A stretch of DNA of 38,534 bases from Phoronis australis (taxonomy: Eukaryota > Phoronida > Phoronidae). The notes beneath the pieces were generated by a model. The model ran no database searches, had not been told where the DNA came from, and was given only the letters and a program-made list of their open reading frames with translations. The stretch is from NCBI GenBank assembly GCA_002633005.1, contig NMRA01000540.1:8405-46938 (forward strand), given 5' to 3'. The position numbers and the translations under genes were made by a program. This document shows, piece after piece, positions 20,783 through 32,329 of this stretch. How positions within the stretch are numbered: the first letter of the stretch is position 1; the number at the start of each line of letters is the position of its first letter.

Positions 20783-21880
20783 GGTGTCCATTACCTAGTC
20801 ATCGTTGACAGATCCTCCAACTGGCCGATTGTGGAAAGGGCACACTCCGGCTCAGATGGCTTGGTGGATAGCCTACGTCGGTGTTTCGTTACTTTCGGTA
20901 TACCAGACGACCTCTCGAGCGACGGCGGCCCAGAGTTCTGCTCGACCACAACGCGTCATTTCCTCAAGACATGGGGCATCCGTCACCGCGTCTCGTCGGT
21001 CGCCAATCCCCATAGTAATTGCCGGGCGGAGATCGGTGTGAAGACTACGAAGAGACTCATCACTGACAACACCGGACCGAATGGCGAACTGGCCACGGAT
21101 GCCTTTCAGCGTGCCATGCTGCAGTACCGGAACACCCCTGACAAAGACACAAAGATGTCACCCGCTGAATGCGTGTTTGGTCGCCCCATCAAGGACTTCA
21201 TCCCGGTTTTGCCTGGGAGATACCATCCGCATAAGACCTGGGCCGAAACTTTGAACCTCCGCGAGGCAGCCCTGAGACAACGTCATATGCGTATCTCTGA
21301 ACGTCTCAGCGAACACACTCGCCGCCTCCCTCCCTTGGTCGTCGGTGACTGCGTCCGCATTCAAAACCAGGTTGGAGCCAATCCCCGCCGCTGGGATAAA
21401 ACCGGTCAAGTGGTAGAAGTCCGCCAATTCGACCAGTATGTCGTCCGTGTCCATGGTTCTGGCCGCGTGACCCTACGCAACCGCAAGTTTCTACGGAAAT
21501 ACACACCTGTCTCACCGCCATCCCAACTGTTGCCTCTACCCGACGGACGGCTCGGACTTCCACCCATGGACAAGGCGGTCCTCTCTCCGGGTTCGCTCAG
21601 CGACCCTTCTTCCCCGCCTGCATCCGGCATACTACCTTCCCTTGGCGATCGCGGCAACAAGTCCATTGGTGAGAAGACTCTCTCCCCTGACTCATCCGTC
21701 GACCTCTCTCCTATGTCTCCGCCTACGCCGACTGCCAACGGTGACCCACCCGCTCCCGATGCCGATGATCCCCAACGGCCCGTTCCCCAGGGTGCACTTC
21801 CTCCGGCTTCGGACGGACCTCGTCGGTCGGCTCGCACCACCCGGAAGCCTTCCTGGATGCAGGACTTTATTACATTTTAG
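20783..21880 (+). pseudogene. pol: Retrotransposon Pol, downstream part: integrase core and C-terminus, cut off by in-frame stop
   Basis: This stretch is in the same frame as the upstream part of pol and carries straight on after the TAA at 20780-20782. It contains the second catalytic aspartate (SSDGGPEF) and the glutamate ([10 protein letters not shown]) of the DDE triad. A GPY/F-like chromodomain-free tail follows ([33 protein letters not shown]). It ends in a proline- and serine-rich segment with [16 protein letters not shown]. Its stop (21878-21880) lies 65 bp before the polypurine tract. The first methionine is at 20831, which would omit the start of the integrase core, so translation from there should not give active integrase. 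With near-identical LTRs, the stop is either a fresh mutation or an assembly error. Confidence 0.88.
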
Positions 21881-21945
21881 CTATACCTTGGCCTCTATAT
21901 GTTTTAACATTATTAGTCACTGTCGCTCACTGCTCCATTGACTTT

Positions 21946-21953
21946 GGGGGAGA
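21946..21953 (+). promoter_or_regulatory. Polypurine tract
   Basis: GGGGGAGA, preceded by ACTTT, lies immediately upstream of the 3' LTR. This is the place and composition expected for the plus-strand primer of an LTR retrotransposon. Confidence 0.85.
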
Positions 21954-22265
21954 TAGACAATATTGGTACTGCCACTAGAGGGCTTACTATATTCCCCCAT
22001 AGGCGGCGCTGGCTGCTCTCAATATGGCAGCCTCCAGCCCACAGTCACTGTGAACACTTCTACAGGTACATTAGCTTTAGATTCATGTATACTGTTAGTT
22101 TAGGCACGCACTTCAGTTTGCCATTAGTCTGTAGCTAGCGTAGATCTACTCATAAGTCACGGATGTTTTATTTGTTTTGTAGATCGCCATCATTCTTTGT
22201 CATATTGTCTGGCTATGCAATAAAGACTGACGTCGATGATATAAGAAATAACCCGTGTTTATTTA
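21954..22265 (+). repeat. 3' LTR
   Basis: 312 bp, identical to the 5' LTR apart from lacking the 10-bp segment after CCATTAG. The polyadenylation signal AATAAA lies at 22219-22224 and would end the element's transcript about 20 bases later. A purine run sits immediately before it, and GCTAC follows it. Confidence 0.95.
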
Positions 22266-22270
22266 GCTAC
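22266..22270. repeat. Target-site duplication, right copy
   Basis: GCTAC directly after the 3' LTR, matching 16728-16732. Confidence 0.92.
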
Positions 22271-22289
22271 AGTGTGAGTGTACTCGATG

Positions 22290-22940
22290 ACAACAAGTTG
22301 TCGTCAATTTATCCAGTACTCCACTTACTGATACTGAAATAGCACTCCTTAGCAAAGGGTTAACTTTCAGTATCTCCACTCATCACATCAATGCCATGGA
22401 CACTAAAGCATCGTTCGAATCATTGTACAATAAGATCACTTCTACCCTAATCCCTGACAAAATGAGGCTTAAACATTGACTTCGGGAACTGTGTTATCGC
22501 TACATCTACAGTTATAACAGCAACCGACTCCAGAATCTCACACCGGATGAGTACCAGGCTTTGCGTTCCCTGTCACAACGTCAAGACATCACCATCGGGC
22601 GTCCTGACAAAGGCAACGGTATTGTGATCATGGATAAGACTGACTACATGTACCTCTCTAAGCTACATGACATCGTTAATGACCGTTCTAAATTCGTCAA
22701 GCTCGATCATGACTCGACAGCTAAGCGCGAACAACACCTACAGAACTGTCTATATAATCTTAAACGGACAGGTGCATTAGACCAGGACACTTAGAATCGA
22801 AATAGACCATGCGGGTCACAGCCAGCACGTCTGTACGGCCTCCCTAAGACACACAAGGATGGTGTACCGTTGCGGCCTATTGTCTCCTGTGTCGGAACAT
22901 GCACTGTACACTTATGAGCTTGCTTGCTGATGGATTGTCA
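22290..22940 (+). pseudogene. Penelope-like element fragment: N-terminal region and start of reverse transcriptase
   Basis: Plus-strand relic reading VVNLSSTPLTDTE, then LLSKGLTF, then ITIGRPDKGNGIVIMDKTDY, and finally ARLYGLPKTHKDGVPLRPIV. These are characteristic of the front half of Penelope-like polyproteins. There are two in-frame stops (TGA 22477-22479, TAG 22792-22794) and a frameshift around 22910 after GTCT. After that the similarity is lost, so most of the reverse transcriptase is missing. It starts within about 25 bp of the right target duplication and points away from the minus-strand Penelope fragment at 16.3-16.7 kb. Confidence 0.75.
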
Positions 22941-23830
22941 AACGCACGGACTACTACGGTTTTTGTGTACTTAGCTGCAACAAATTAAGTATATTATTTT
23001 CGGAAACTGACAACATAATTTATGGTATTGTCTTATTTTGGTTGTTGGTTGAGATGTGATGTGTGAGCTTGGATTACTACAATAAACAACGTTATTTAAT
23101 TAGTTCACGCAGTTTTGTATGAATGAAAGACGATAGTGTGTTCCATCTCTTTACGCATTCGTTTAAAAGCCAGTCTATACCTCATTTTACTTAATCTCAT
23201 GGTTACAAGCTGGCGCATACTGTAGGTGATCTTGTAATGAAGTGGGATTTCAATTCAAATACACCTGAAATATCAGTCAATCAGAAAGTGGACAAGAAGC
23301 TCATTATTTTGAAAGGTGCACGCTCGAATTCATAAGAATTATTATAGTATATGCTACATTTATAGCGACGTTACTCAAGACGTAAGTTTGATGGGTTCCT
23401 TGAAAGCAGTTAACATTCATCTAAAATTTGTTTTTCGCCGGGAAATTCGTTACGCTGACTTTTCTTTGTGTATATGTTTACGATAACGTCGCACGGTAAA
23501 TTGACGAAGTTAATACTGCTGAGAGCTCCATAGAAGTAAACTTGCATTAAGGTGACTATAAACTCATCTGGGTTGAACTAAGTAGTGCCCGCCGTTTCCA
23601 TATCTATTATTACGAGGAAAAGCTTTCTTGATATTATTCCGTGATCGACGTAGGGACGGGTGCGCTATTTTCGGCACTGGGGTTTATGGCCTCTCGTCAC
23701 TTGGCTTAGCCGAAGCAGTGATTCTATTGTAAGGCACTGACCAACTCGATGCATGTTGTCAGACACAAAATTATTTCGATATTCTGAATATGGACACGGC
23801 TTGTTCAAACAATATGCCATTAAGCCAAAC

Positions 23831-24022
23831 CTGCCAAACTGCTCCATAGACAGACTAGCATCCAGGATAATAACCACATCGTTTTTAATGCGACTAGCTG
23901 TGAGGTACCACGGCCTTAGTCGGGGAGTTGGCTGCAGTGGAAACCCCATGTAGTTTATGGTAGGTGGGATCATCGGATAAAAGCACGTAATGAGAACTTT
24001 GTTGCTTGAAAAGTATTGCCAC
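23831..24022 (-). CDS. Exon 5: WQYF and RPWY motifs and start of the VWA domain with DxSxS metal site
   Basis: The acceptor GCTTTTCAG/GTGGCAATAC is strong. The peptide opens WQYFSSNK, passes through PTPRLRPWYL and KNDVVIILDASLSM and ends QFGR. WQYF, the R-x-R-P-W-Y motif and the K-D-hydrophobic strand with DASLS are the hallmark order of alpha-2/delta and related VWA/Cache proteins. DASLS matches the DxSxS part of the metal-ion-dependent adhesion site. The donor CAG/GTTTGG is weak, but the two leftover bases plus the first base of exon 6 restore an arginine, giving the expected G-R-L-x-L-A-K helix. This is one of the best-supported exons. Confidence 0.8.
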
Positions 24023-24922
24023 CTGAAAAGCAAATGACAGAAATAAAAAATAGTACTTATTGTATGAACCTATTTGCAATTCGTGGTTTGTATATATTTT
24101 GCAATTATCAGTTGCTATTAGTGACCAGGTGACATTTCTCATGGAGAAAGGCAGTCACAAGAAGCTGTTAATCTCTCGCTACCAATACTTACTCGCTCAC
24201 GAGCCTGCCCAATCAAAACGCAAGTCCTTTATAATACTAAAAACAAAAATAATGGAGAAGATAATGGTACTGAGGGCAATAATAACAAATAAACTGTAAC
24301 AAACACTTTATTTACAGAAGGTAACTAGTGTAACTAATAGATATGCTAAACCCTGGCTTACATGTATCTATAGGGTTGTCTGCGAGGGCCAAGTTAAAAA
24401 TGAATAAATTAAATTTTAACTTTTTGATTATTATATAATTAATCAAAGCGGCATAAAATGATGGAAATGATGGATATGTAGTCTTGGAACAGAGATATCA
24501 GGGCAGTCGGAGCAACTGCCAATAGCGGGCCAGTTTATTCCAGACCGCTAAAAATCATTTTTGAACCCTAGAGACAAATAAATAAATAAATTTGAAAGCA
24601 GGATTGTTTTGTGCCTCGATACTATTAAGTTGTCCGAAAAGATGATCTATTTCCTATCCTGACAAAAGGAAACATCTGGACTTTTGGTTTTAAAAAATGT
24701 TTATAAATATTTTCATCAAGGACACATCCTTCTACATGTACATTAAAGTGTCTGTCGATGACAACAATGTTTAGTTATCTTTGAAAACGTTTGACTGAAA
24801 CGGGTTTCCAAGCAACTTACTAAGGACTGTAATGGTTAGAAGTTGTTATTTGGCTTTTTATATCAGTCGTCAGCCAATTTTTGTTATTCAAAGTCAAGTT
24901 GTTATAAGTACCATTTGAACAC

Positions 24923-25068
24923 AGGACAGTATAGGAAACCTTCGAACAAGAACAAGTAGTTCGGTAATTAATATTTATTTCCAGTTTGCTTCTCCAATCG
25001 TCAATTGTGCCCTTTTGCCCAGGTACAACAGATGCCACCTTGGCTGCCAAGTTTCGTGCACTAGCGAA
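24923..25068 (-). CDS. Exon 4: region before the VWA domain
   Basis: The exon starts FASARNLAAKVASVVPGQK, continues TIDDWRSKLEININYR and ends SYTVL. Joined to exon 3 it gives MYFASARN, comparable to the YYNAK segment of alpha-2/delta. WRSKLEIN fits the W-T-x-x-L-D helix that precedes the WQYF motif, and SYTVL runs directly into WQYF at the exon 5 junction. The acceptor is ACCACAG/TTCGC (phase 0) and the donor is GTCCT/GTGTTC, which is weak. The phases on both sides agree with the neighbours, which is the main support for these borders. It is five residues longer between W and WQYF than the vertebrate proteins as I remember them. Confidence 0.55.
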
Positions 25069-25164
25069 CTGTGGTGTATCACTAGTGCAATGGGTGTGAG
25101 ACTGGCTCACCCTCTAAGTCATGACGGTTGACCTCGATGCAAACAATCATAGAACTTAGGCCCT

Positions 25165-25440
25165 GGAATGCTAACTTCGATATCGCTCTGCTGAGGTTGC
25201 GCAGCGCATGCGTGGCATTAACAAACGAGTGCAAACAAATTTTGTTTGCACTCGTTTGTTCCGGTGTTGGTTATTCCAACGGAATTTACAGTCTCTAAAA
25301 CTTTTCGCAACGAAGCCGTTCTTCAACCCAGAGAATTCTAGACCTGAAATGCCAACTCCCGCAAGTGACCTATGTATTTCATTATTAGAGTTTGCGACCC
25401 CAAGACTAGCCCCGAGAGTTAACACTGAAAATGTCTGGCT
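25165..25440. repeat. Repeat with inverted counterparts at 27.68-28.01 kb
   Basis: The segment ACTTCGAT...GAGGTTGCGC (25165-25210) recurs reversed at 27680-27730. The segment around 25340-25430 recurs reversed at 27920-28010. The latter pair translates to related peptides: LGVANSNNEIHRSL and AGVGISGLEF on the minus strand here, and LGFASSNNRI and AGIGVLGLKF on the plus strand there. No family is recognised. Confidence 0.5.
25220..25260. repeat. Perfect 41-nt palindrome
   Basis: Two 20-nt arms (25220-25239 and 25241-25260) are exact reverse complements around a single T. The arm contains ACAAACGAGTGC. It lies in the intron between exons 3 and 4, about 150 bp upstream (in gene direction) of exon 4. 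Confidence 0.95.
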
Positions 25441-25469
25441 GGCTGCTCGACTGACTTTTCATTGAGAGT

Positions 25470-27640
25470 TGTATTCATCAAATCAAGCCAAATTCCATTG
25501 CTTCGTGTTCGTTTTGTCGTTATTGTTCAAACGAGACTCTTGAGCTACGGTTCTACGTACACAATCAGCGATTTCCCGGCAAAATTAGTCAAGAAATCCG
25601 ACAATTACACTGGTCATTTTTATAAGCACCGATGTGCGGCCTTGGCTGGTTTCCAGAAGTTTGACCTCTCATATCTCTTCAGCTCAAGTCGTAATTATTA
25701 GAATTATATAGAGCGACTTTCGACAATCTAGCACAATACATGCCAGCCAAAAAGACATCTTAGGGTGTTAAGATCATGTTACAGTATTCTAAAGAAGTTG
25801 CATTTTTGTTAATTCGATTTCTAAGAAGTGGGCCTACTGTTATTAGTAGTATTTACGTATACTTGTGAACTAAAATTTTAACAATACCCCAATGTTTATA
25901 AAAAAGACTCTGAAATTCCGCAATTGTACAACAAAATTAATTTCTTTCTATATGGATGTCAAGAACTTAACTCAAACGAAAATATGGTTTTATTTGAAAT
26001 AGTATCAGAATTTCTTTATAACATTAAATCTCTTTGTGTGAGTGGATAGAATTTGATACATCTGTATGAAAATAAATTATTTTCATTCGTTGTCATATAT
26101 CATTGTATTCTTAACATCAGTTTTTTATTTATGTATTTGTATATAATCATTGTATATAGACTTCTTTGTATTTTTTTACCCAGATCTAATGCCTCTTGGC
26201 GCTTTCTGGGTTATGTATATTCATTGTATTCTGAAGATTTCGTAATAAACATTAAAAAAACTAAAAATTTAAAAAATAGAAGTTTACCTTATGAAAAAGC
26301 CCAATCCAGTACTTCGTGTTGCTGAAAGGCTACAATGTATTTGCTAATTGCCCGCTCTTTGGGAAATGTCCCACTTTATTAATTTTCCGCCATCCCGGCC
26401 CATCACCTAAATGTCCTGCTTTTGCCACATGGCCAAATTGACATACATGTATTACTATACTATTGTAGTTTGCCGTTCGATTAAAACAAAAAAATAAGTT
26501 TAGCTGCCCCCGGAATTTCCCATTTAACTATAAAAAGAACAAAAAACGATGTCGGTCATTTTTGGGTGTTGCATCTCTCGTTCGACAAAAAACATTCTCG
26601 GTACGTCCCTCAGTTTAAGCATTGCAGAAAACGTTTCACTCTTACTTTTTGGCTTTAACCCAAATGACTCGCTTTTTACCCTGAAGTCCCGCTTCCAGTT
26701 GTTCCATTTTTTCTTGAATGTTGACCGTGACAACTATGCAACAGGTGTTCAAGTTAACATTATCTCTTTTTTATGAATAATGTTATTTTCCAGAGCCCAC
26801 TTTCTTCAGTGACGCTTGACTTGTAAAAATGTGTTCCAATGTCTCTTGTTTACGGTAACATACACTACATGTATCAGGATCACCAACTGTTACTTGCTGC
26901 AGAAAATAGTTTAATTCTTAACTTTTATGGAAAGTCCTACACTGCAAACTATGTGATAGATGTTTTCCCATTTTATCTATGAGAAAAGTACCTTTATCTG
27001 CAAATTCCAGATACTCATAGTGGAGACTATATTAATGGGTTCCATTTACGTGAGCCAAAGCACGGTACCTTGATGTGGTAAGTGTAGAGCGTTTCGTCCA
27101 TGTCTCACGGACTCGATTCACCAACAGGTGCGCCCTGTAGTTTATCGCATTTTTCGTAAATGTCACTGCATTCTGAACTTTTACTGAAGAATCGTATTGT
27201 ATCAAACGGCACCAAAGGTAAAATTAATCATACTATACAAAGATGCATATTTTTGGATGACTAGCTGACTAACTAATCCACAGCAAGTGCGAGGGACCCA
27301 TAGTCTAACACCTTTGTTCCATAGGTTAGAAATCTTTTAAATCATTCCCTAATGGCTTAACTACTCATTTATACAACTTATCAACCTCAATTCCATCACT
27401 ATGGTTACTGATGTTTGCTCTTATTTTTCGCATTTTGGCTACAGGATTTTCATGATTAAAAAATTATTTTTAACCAGTAAGGTATGCAAACTTATAATTA
27501 CTGATAAATTAAATTATTTATCTTTTGATTCTGGCATAATTATCAATAAATGACAAAGGGTTTTCTAAAGGTGCGACTCATGCAATTCGGTTGAAAAAGG
27601 GCAGAATTGTGAAAAGTTTTGACAGTAAATTCTATACCAA
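25470..27640. other. AT-rich intron sequence, nothing recognised
   Basis: Long A/T runs and short open frames without motifs. No transposon ends or splice-consistent exons were found here. Confidence 0.45.
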
Positions 27641-27659
27641 GTACACACATCGAAAAAAA

Positions 27660-28020
27660 CGAATGCAAACAACTCTCACGCACGCGTGGCGCAACCTCAG
27701 AGGCCGTGAGATCGAAGTTGGCATCCGAATCAAACTTCATAGGAGTCATATTATTAAGAAGCTTTTCACTAGTTCTTGATGGTTTACAATTACAGCAGAA
27801 GCAAACGATAAATAAATAATCATCATTTCGGATACCTGAAGGTTTTATTTTCTATAATTCTAAGAACCAAGAGTGACACTCAAATGCGAAAAATAAGATG
27901 ACGTAATAGCGCAAACTTTTGTGGCTAGTCTCGGGTTTGCAAGCTCTAATAACAGAATACGTACATGTTTATTGACCGGGAACCGTGCGGGAATTGGTGT
28001 TCTAGGGCTAAAATTCTATG
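27660..28020. repeat. Counterpart of the 25.17-25.44 kb repeat
   Basis: Holds the reversed copies of both blocks of the 25.2 kb repeat, but the blocks keep their left-to-right order, so this is not a simple inversion of one unit. Otherwise AT-rich intron sequence. Confidence 0.45.
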
Positions 28021-28959
28021 AAACATGCTATAGACATCTGCAGCGATTCAATCACAGAAGAAATGGATCAGTCCACAATTTTGCTCACAGAATGAACGAC
28101 TACTCGGAACAATGTTGATTTGGGAGTATTTGTTCGAGTTGGAGGGATTTAAAAACACCAAATGATTCCAAAGGTCTCTCTTACTCCAAATGTTCATACA
28201 GTAACGTGACTGACAGGTCAGTCGGAATTCAGCGTAATTTGCAGATGATTTTTTGGAGTACGAGTTGTTTTCTAATGTGCAGTCGCCTAGAGGTAAGTTT
28301 GATTACGAGAAAGTTACTGCATGATGTAGCCGTGTGAAGAAATTCTATCAATAAGAATGTAGGCGGTTTGACTATACGTGAAATGGTGCCTGCCACAATG
28401 CCATTAATTTGGCCGTGAGCACACACACATTTCGCTAAAAAGAATCTTGTCTTGTTTTCAATAACTTTTAGTTAATCAGTACTAGCTTACTTGGATATAT
28501 AAGATCCAGCCGAAATCGGTACATTCATACGGAGTTAAAGGAGAATGCCACCAAAAAACAACATATTTTGTATCAATTTATATCGAGTAGTTCCACTCGA
28601 CAAATGAGCAAGTACAGTTCTTGTACCTGACACCTGACGGCGGGTGTTGAAATTAACCAATGACGTCACAGGTTTGAATGCAGTTTGTTCAGCTGTTCAC
28701 AACACTCCTACTGGGGTCAGCTTATCACTTGAATTCATCAGAAACACATTTTAGGTGTCATGAAAATACAAATTCTTAAATCACTTATAGCCTGTTTCAC
28801 AAATTTTTATTCAGATCTTAAATAAGGCTTGGGTACAAAGATTATTAGTTTCTACACATAAACATGAAGAAGAAATGTCAAGTATGTTCAGCCTTACAAA
28901 AGCAGTTTTGTCTTGTGTTTTCTTTTATAATTTATTAATATTTCTCTGTTACAGGTGAA

Positions 28960-31740
28960 AGAAAACGACTGAAACCAGCCGCCTTATCGTCTATTTTACC
29001 TTTCGACAAAGTGAAAAGCAGTCCTTCAGCAATAACTTGGGGGAATTGAACATCTCAATTCAGAAAGTCAGCCCTTGATATCCCTGATTATGGACTCTTT
29101 TGCATTGGGAAAATTACAGTTGTTTTTAACAAATAATGTTCTTCGGTTGTATGTATGTGGTTGTTCAGTTTGTATTGTGTTATTAAATACACTTACACTG
29201 TATTATTGTTTATTCTCGAATCTTGTGCATAGCAGATTCTTGTCCAGCTACAGTAGCTACGACTGAAAACATAATTTGCTTGCATGCGGAACTTTTGTTA
29301 TAGACAAGTTAATAAAAAACTTAAAATTGCTCAAAGGTCTTCTTAAGAAAGCTCTAAAACTAGTTTCACACACAAACAAATCAAATGCAATCGAAGGGAA
29401 TATTTCGTGTCGGTCACCGGACATTTCTATAGGTCAACAGGAGAATGACAATTCGCAAACGTAGTCACTTCAGCTTGATAAAGAAGTAGCGCAACTGCAC
29501 TGTATGGGGCTTTGAAACTGAAGAAATATTGTGGTTTGAATAATTAGTGACAAAATTGCCTGTTGATGAAAAATTTATCCGACCATCAAAGTGCAGCATT
29601 AAAGGGCTTTTACTGACAATAAGGCAATCGAAGTAGTCCCTGAATGACATTTCTGAATAAAATTTTTCACCATTAGTATAAAGCCTTTCTGCTGAACGGA
29701 AAAGTTAATGTCACTCAGTAAGAAAGGACAGGTATTTTACCAGATGCTTTTGATTTTCATTTCATTGGGGTCGAGTTTCAATTGCCTGTAGAAGCGCTAC
29801 TAAAAAACTCCAGTTTCGGCACGTGGCTTTCTTTCATGTAACCTCATTCAGCCTCAATAAGACCCAGAATTAGAACCTTGAAGGTAAACACAGCATCATA
29901 TCATTTGACTCGCTTTGTGTCCAAAATGTGAACCTGAACTAGAGCAGAGTGTTACTAGGTCTTCTTTAGCTTCAGTCCCTCATGTTTCTTCCATGTTGCA
30001 GCTTGAAGTGGCTTTAAAAATGTCACTGAACCTGGAACAAATATTGATACATGAATAACCTTAGGTGGGTCAAAAATGTTGCCCTTGTTTTCCAAAAATA
30101 TATGGTAACTGCTTTACAATTTCACACAAAATTAAATAAATACTATTTTCAGAAAGCAAGACTCTATATTATAAGTATTGATTTGTACAGAACTGCGCCT
30201 TTATTTTTCATTCCTAGCCATAACAATGCTTTAAACGCATTACTTGTCTGCAAAATATGCAAGTAATTTGAGACAACTTCAAACCTTTGTTACCCATTTT
30301 CAAGCCTTTTGGATTTTGATACTTTCAGCAACTATTAACACCGATAACAGATTCAAGGGGCCATCTAGAACAATTCTGGTCTAAGGCTGAGGGAACCATT
30401 TCTCAGATTTTATATTTTCTTCTAAAAGAGGATATGAAAACTTGGGTCACTTAAAATTATTTATAATCTTTCTGTTTTTTAAAAGCAATTAAAAATCTTA
30501 AGGTACCATTGTTTGCGTATTGGCAGTACAAATAATAGGTTCAAATACAACCTGACTAGTGTATTCACATCAAAAATGCAATTTTCACAAAAATGACAAT
30601 CATGTGAATTTATAAACGACTTGCAACATTTCAAAACATGAGTTAAGACTTTTCATGTGTTGAGAATTCAGAGAATGTAACATATTATTAGGGGTGTACA
30701 ATTGATAGCAAAACAGTTTTATGAAAAGTGGAAGAGCTTCATGAAAGTTAAGAATTACTTCACCATGCTCTTTCCCCCGGACACTATCACCTGTTACTTT
30801 CACACATTCAGTTTCACCAAATTTTACAACCCCAACCCCCTATGCCAATCTCCCGCTGAGGACCTAAATAAGTAAATTAACAAAACAACTTACACACATT
30901 CTTTAAAAATAGCTGCCCTTTCCAAAGGCTTTGCGCTTTGTCTCCGATATAGAAAGTAGGCTTTGACAACAGATCTGCACTGGATAGGAAGATCTTGCTG
31001 GTTAGCTGCCTGCAGTCAACTGCTTAAAAACCGATTTTTGTCCATTCAGGGACGGTTACAGAAGCGATGCATATCTCCTCTGCACGGTACTAGCCCTCCC
31101 TCAAAACTACAAATCAAAGGTCAGGTGAAAACAGACATGATATATTTCCATGTCAACGTGTAATAGAGGGCCATGCTGGATATTAGCCTTTGGCTAAAGC
31201 ACGTTTTACATTTATTGTATTTTTATCCTCTTTAAATAAAGTTTATTATTATTACTGTTACTGTTACTGTTACTATTATTGTTATCATTAATAGATTTCC
31301 GGACGACATAGGATAGGGAGTAAACAAATGTGTTTAAAGGATATTTGTCACGTAGGCTAACAAAGATCGAGTTGACTGCATAAACATCCAAGCATTGATT
31401 AATGTAAATGTCACTGATGAATCTGTTAGAAATCACTTCAAACATTAATAATACTGCTTTGATATACAAAAAGATCCCGAGTGCTACGTCAAGTATCGTA
31501 ACAAACATCAGTTATCACAAAAAACAATGATTAACCTACTGGCGACTGCCGCGACTTCGACATCGACCAGTTCCTCAATTAACAGGTAGCAGTATTGTAA
31601 ACACGGAATAATCGTTAAAATAATGACAAACCTTACCTTTTTATAAGGTCATGCTTACTTCCTCTCATAGAAGCACCCTTTTTACGTAATCTCAGACTCA
31701 GTAGGCACGAGGTTGTTTAATCTGTCACTAGTACACGCGC
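28960..31740. repeat. Internal block of transposon copy B homologous to 2.2-7.0 kb
   Basis: Co-linear counterpart of 2230-3140 plus 4930-7000 in the same orientation. Frames are more decayed than at 5-6 kb and no intact ORF remains. It is absent from copy A, so it is either an insertion within copy B or a part that copy A deleted. Confidence 0.6.
31245..31290. repeat. (TTACTG)/(ATT) microsatellite
   Basis: TTATTATTATTACTG followed by three further TTACTG-type units and ATTATTG, inside transposon copy B. The asparagine/serine-rich frame on the minus strand is a by-product. Confidence 0.7.
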
Positions 31741-31839
31741 GTTCTCTATCAATGTAAATATTGTCGAATAGCCTCATTTACCAAGATCGGTCGCGGGAGT
31801 TTGGGGTCTGTTCGGGTTGTAAATAGGATTTATTCTTAA

Positions 31840-32049
31840 GTGAAATACAGACAGGAGAACATACTTGTGCGTTGTAATTTTGGATTCGCGATTTTTTTCA
31901 GTTCGAAACGCACAAAACGTTTTTTATCCCAGCCAGTGGCTCACAATCCGATCAAGCCCGTCGCGGCCGGACTCAGTGAAGACATTACGAACATAAACCA
32001 GCCAAAGTTGGAAACTAAACTTCCAGTCACAAAAAGACTATACTGGTGA
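31840..32049 (+). CDS. Short unrecognised open frame in transposon copy B
   Basis: 69 codons containing KRTKRFLSQPVAHNPIKP and LETKLPVTKRLYW. It is basic and proline-containing. I recognise no family, and no counterpart was found in copy A. It could be chance. Confidence 0.15.
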   Translation: MKYRQENILVRCNFGFAIFFSSKRTKRFLSQPVAHNPIKPVAAGLSEDITNINQPKLETKLPVTKRLYW

Positions 32050-32329
32050 GCCAAAGAAATAATATGCAAAACGAGTTATTGTTTCACAACAGCTTTCTGT
32101 CAGCAAACACTGAATCAGCATACGCTCACAGTTCCTCGGTGCTCGGTCATTTCAGTAGCTTTATTGCACCTAAAGCCGGGTAATGCATTGCTGCGTTCTC
32201 AAAATATTTGTATTTGCGAACACACCAAAGGCATTACAAAATGTATCTAATGAGACAGTTTCAGTTTTACATAAGCATTGGTTAGGGTGAGAATAATTCA
32301 TTTTGAAGCAGAACAAGCAATAATAAATG

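Larger units (their letters stand above)
16733..22265 (+). mobile_element. Full-length Ty3/gypsy LTR retrotransposon (Mag-like), 5.5 kb, one stop in integrase
   Basis: Two LTRs (322 and 312 bp) bound a 4.9 kb interior with gag, then protease, reverse transcriptase, RNase H and integrase in the Ty3/gypsy order. The insertion is flanked by a perfect 5-bp target duplication GCTAC (16728-16732 and 22266-22270). The LTRs differ only by a 10-bp indel, so insertion was recent. Gag has two CCHC knuckles, as in the Mag lineage. Pol lies in the -1 frame relative to gag. A single TAA (20780-20782) interrupts integrase. The element lies in an intron of the alpha-2/delta-like gene, on the opposite strand to the gene, and inside older Penelope-like sequence. 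The interior is richer in G+C and in codon bias than the surrounding DNA. Confidence 0.95.

Noticed and set aside
21406-21840. Minus-strand open frame opposite the integrase tail
   Set aside because: Antisense of the proline/serine-rich tail. The glycine/arginine-rich product is a composition artefact.
27543-27749. Minus-strand open frame as an exon of the host gene
   Set aside because: It lies in a repeat shared with 25.2 kb and lacks matching splice phases.
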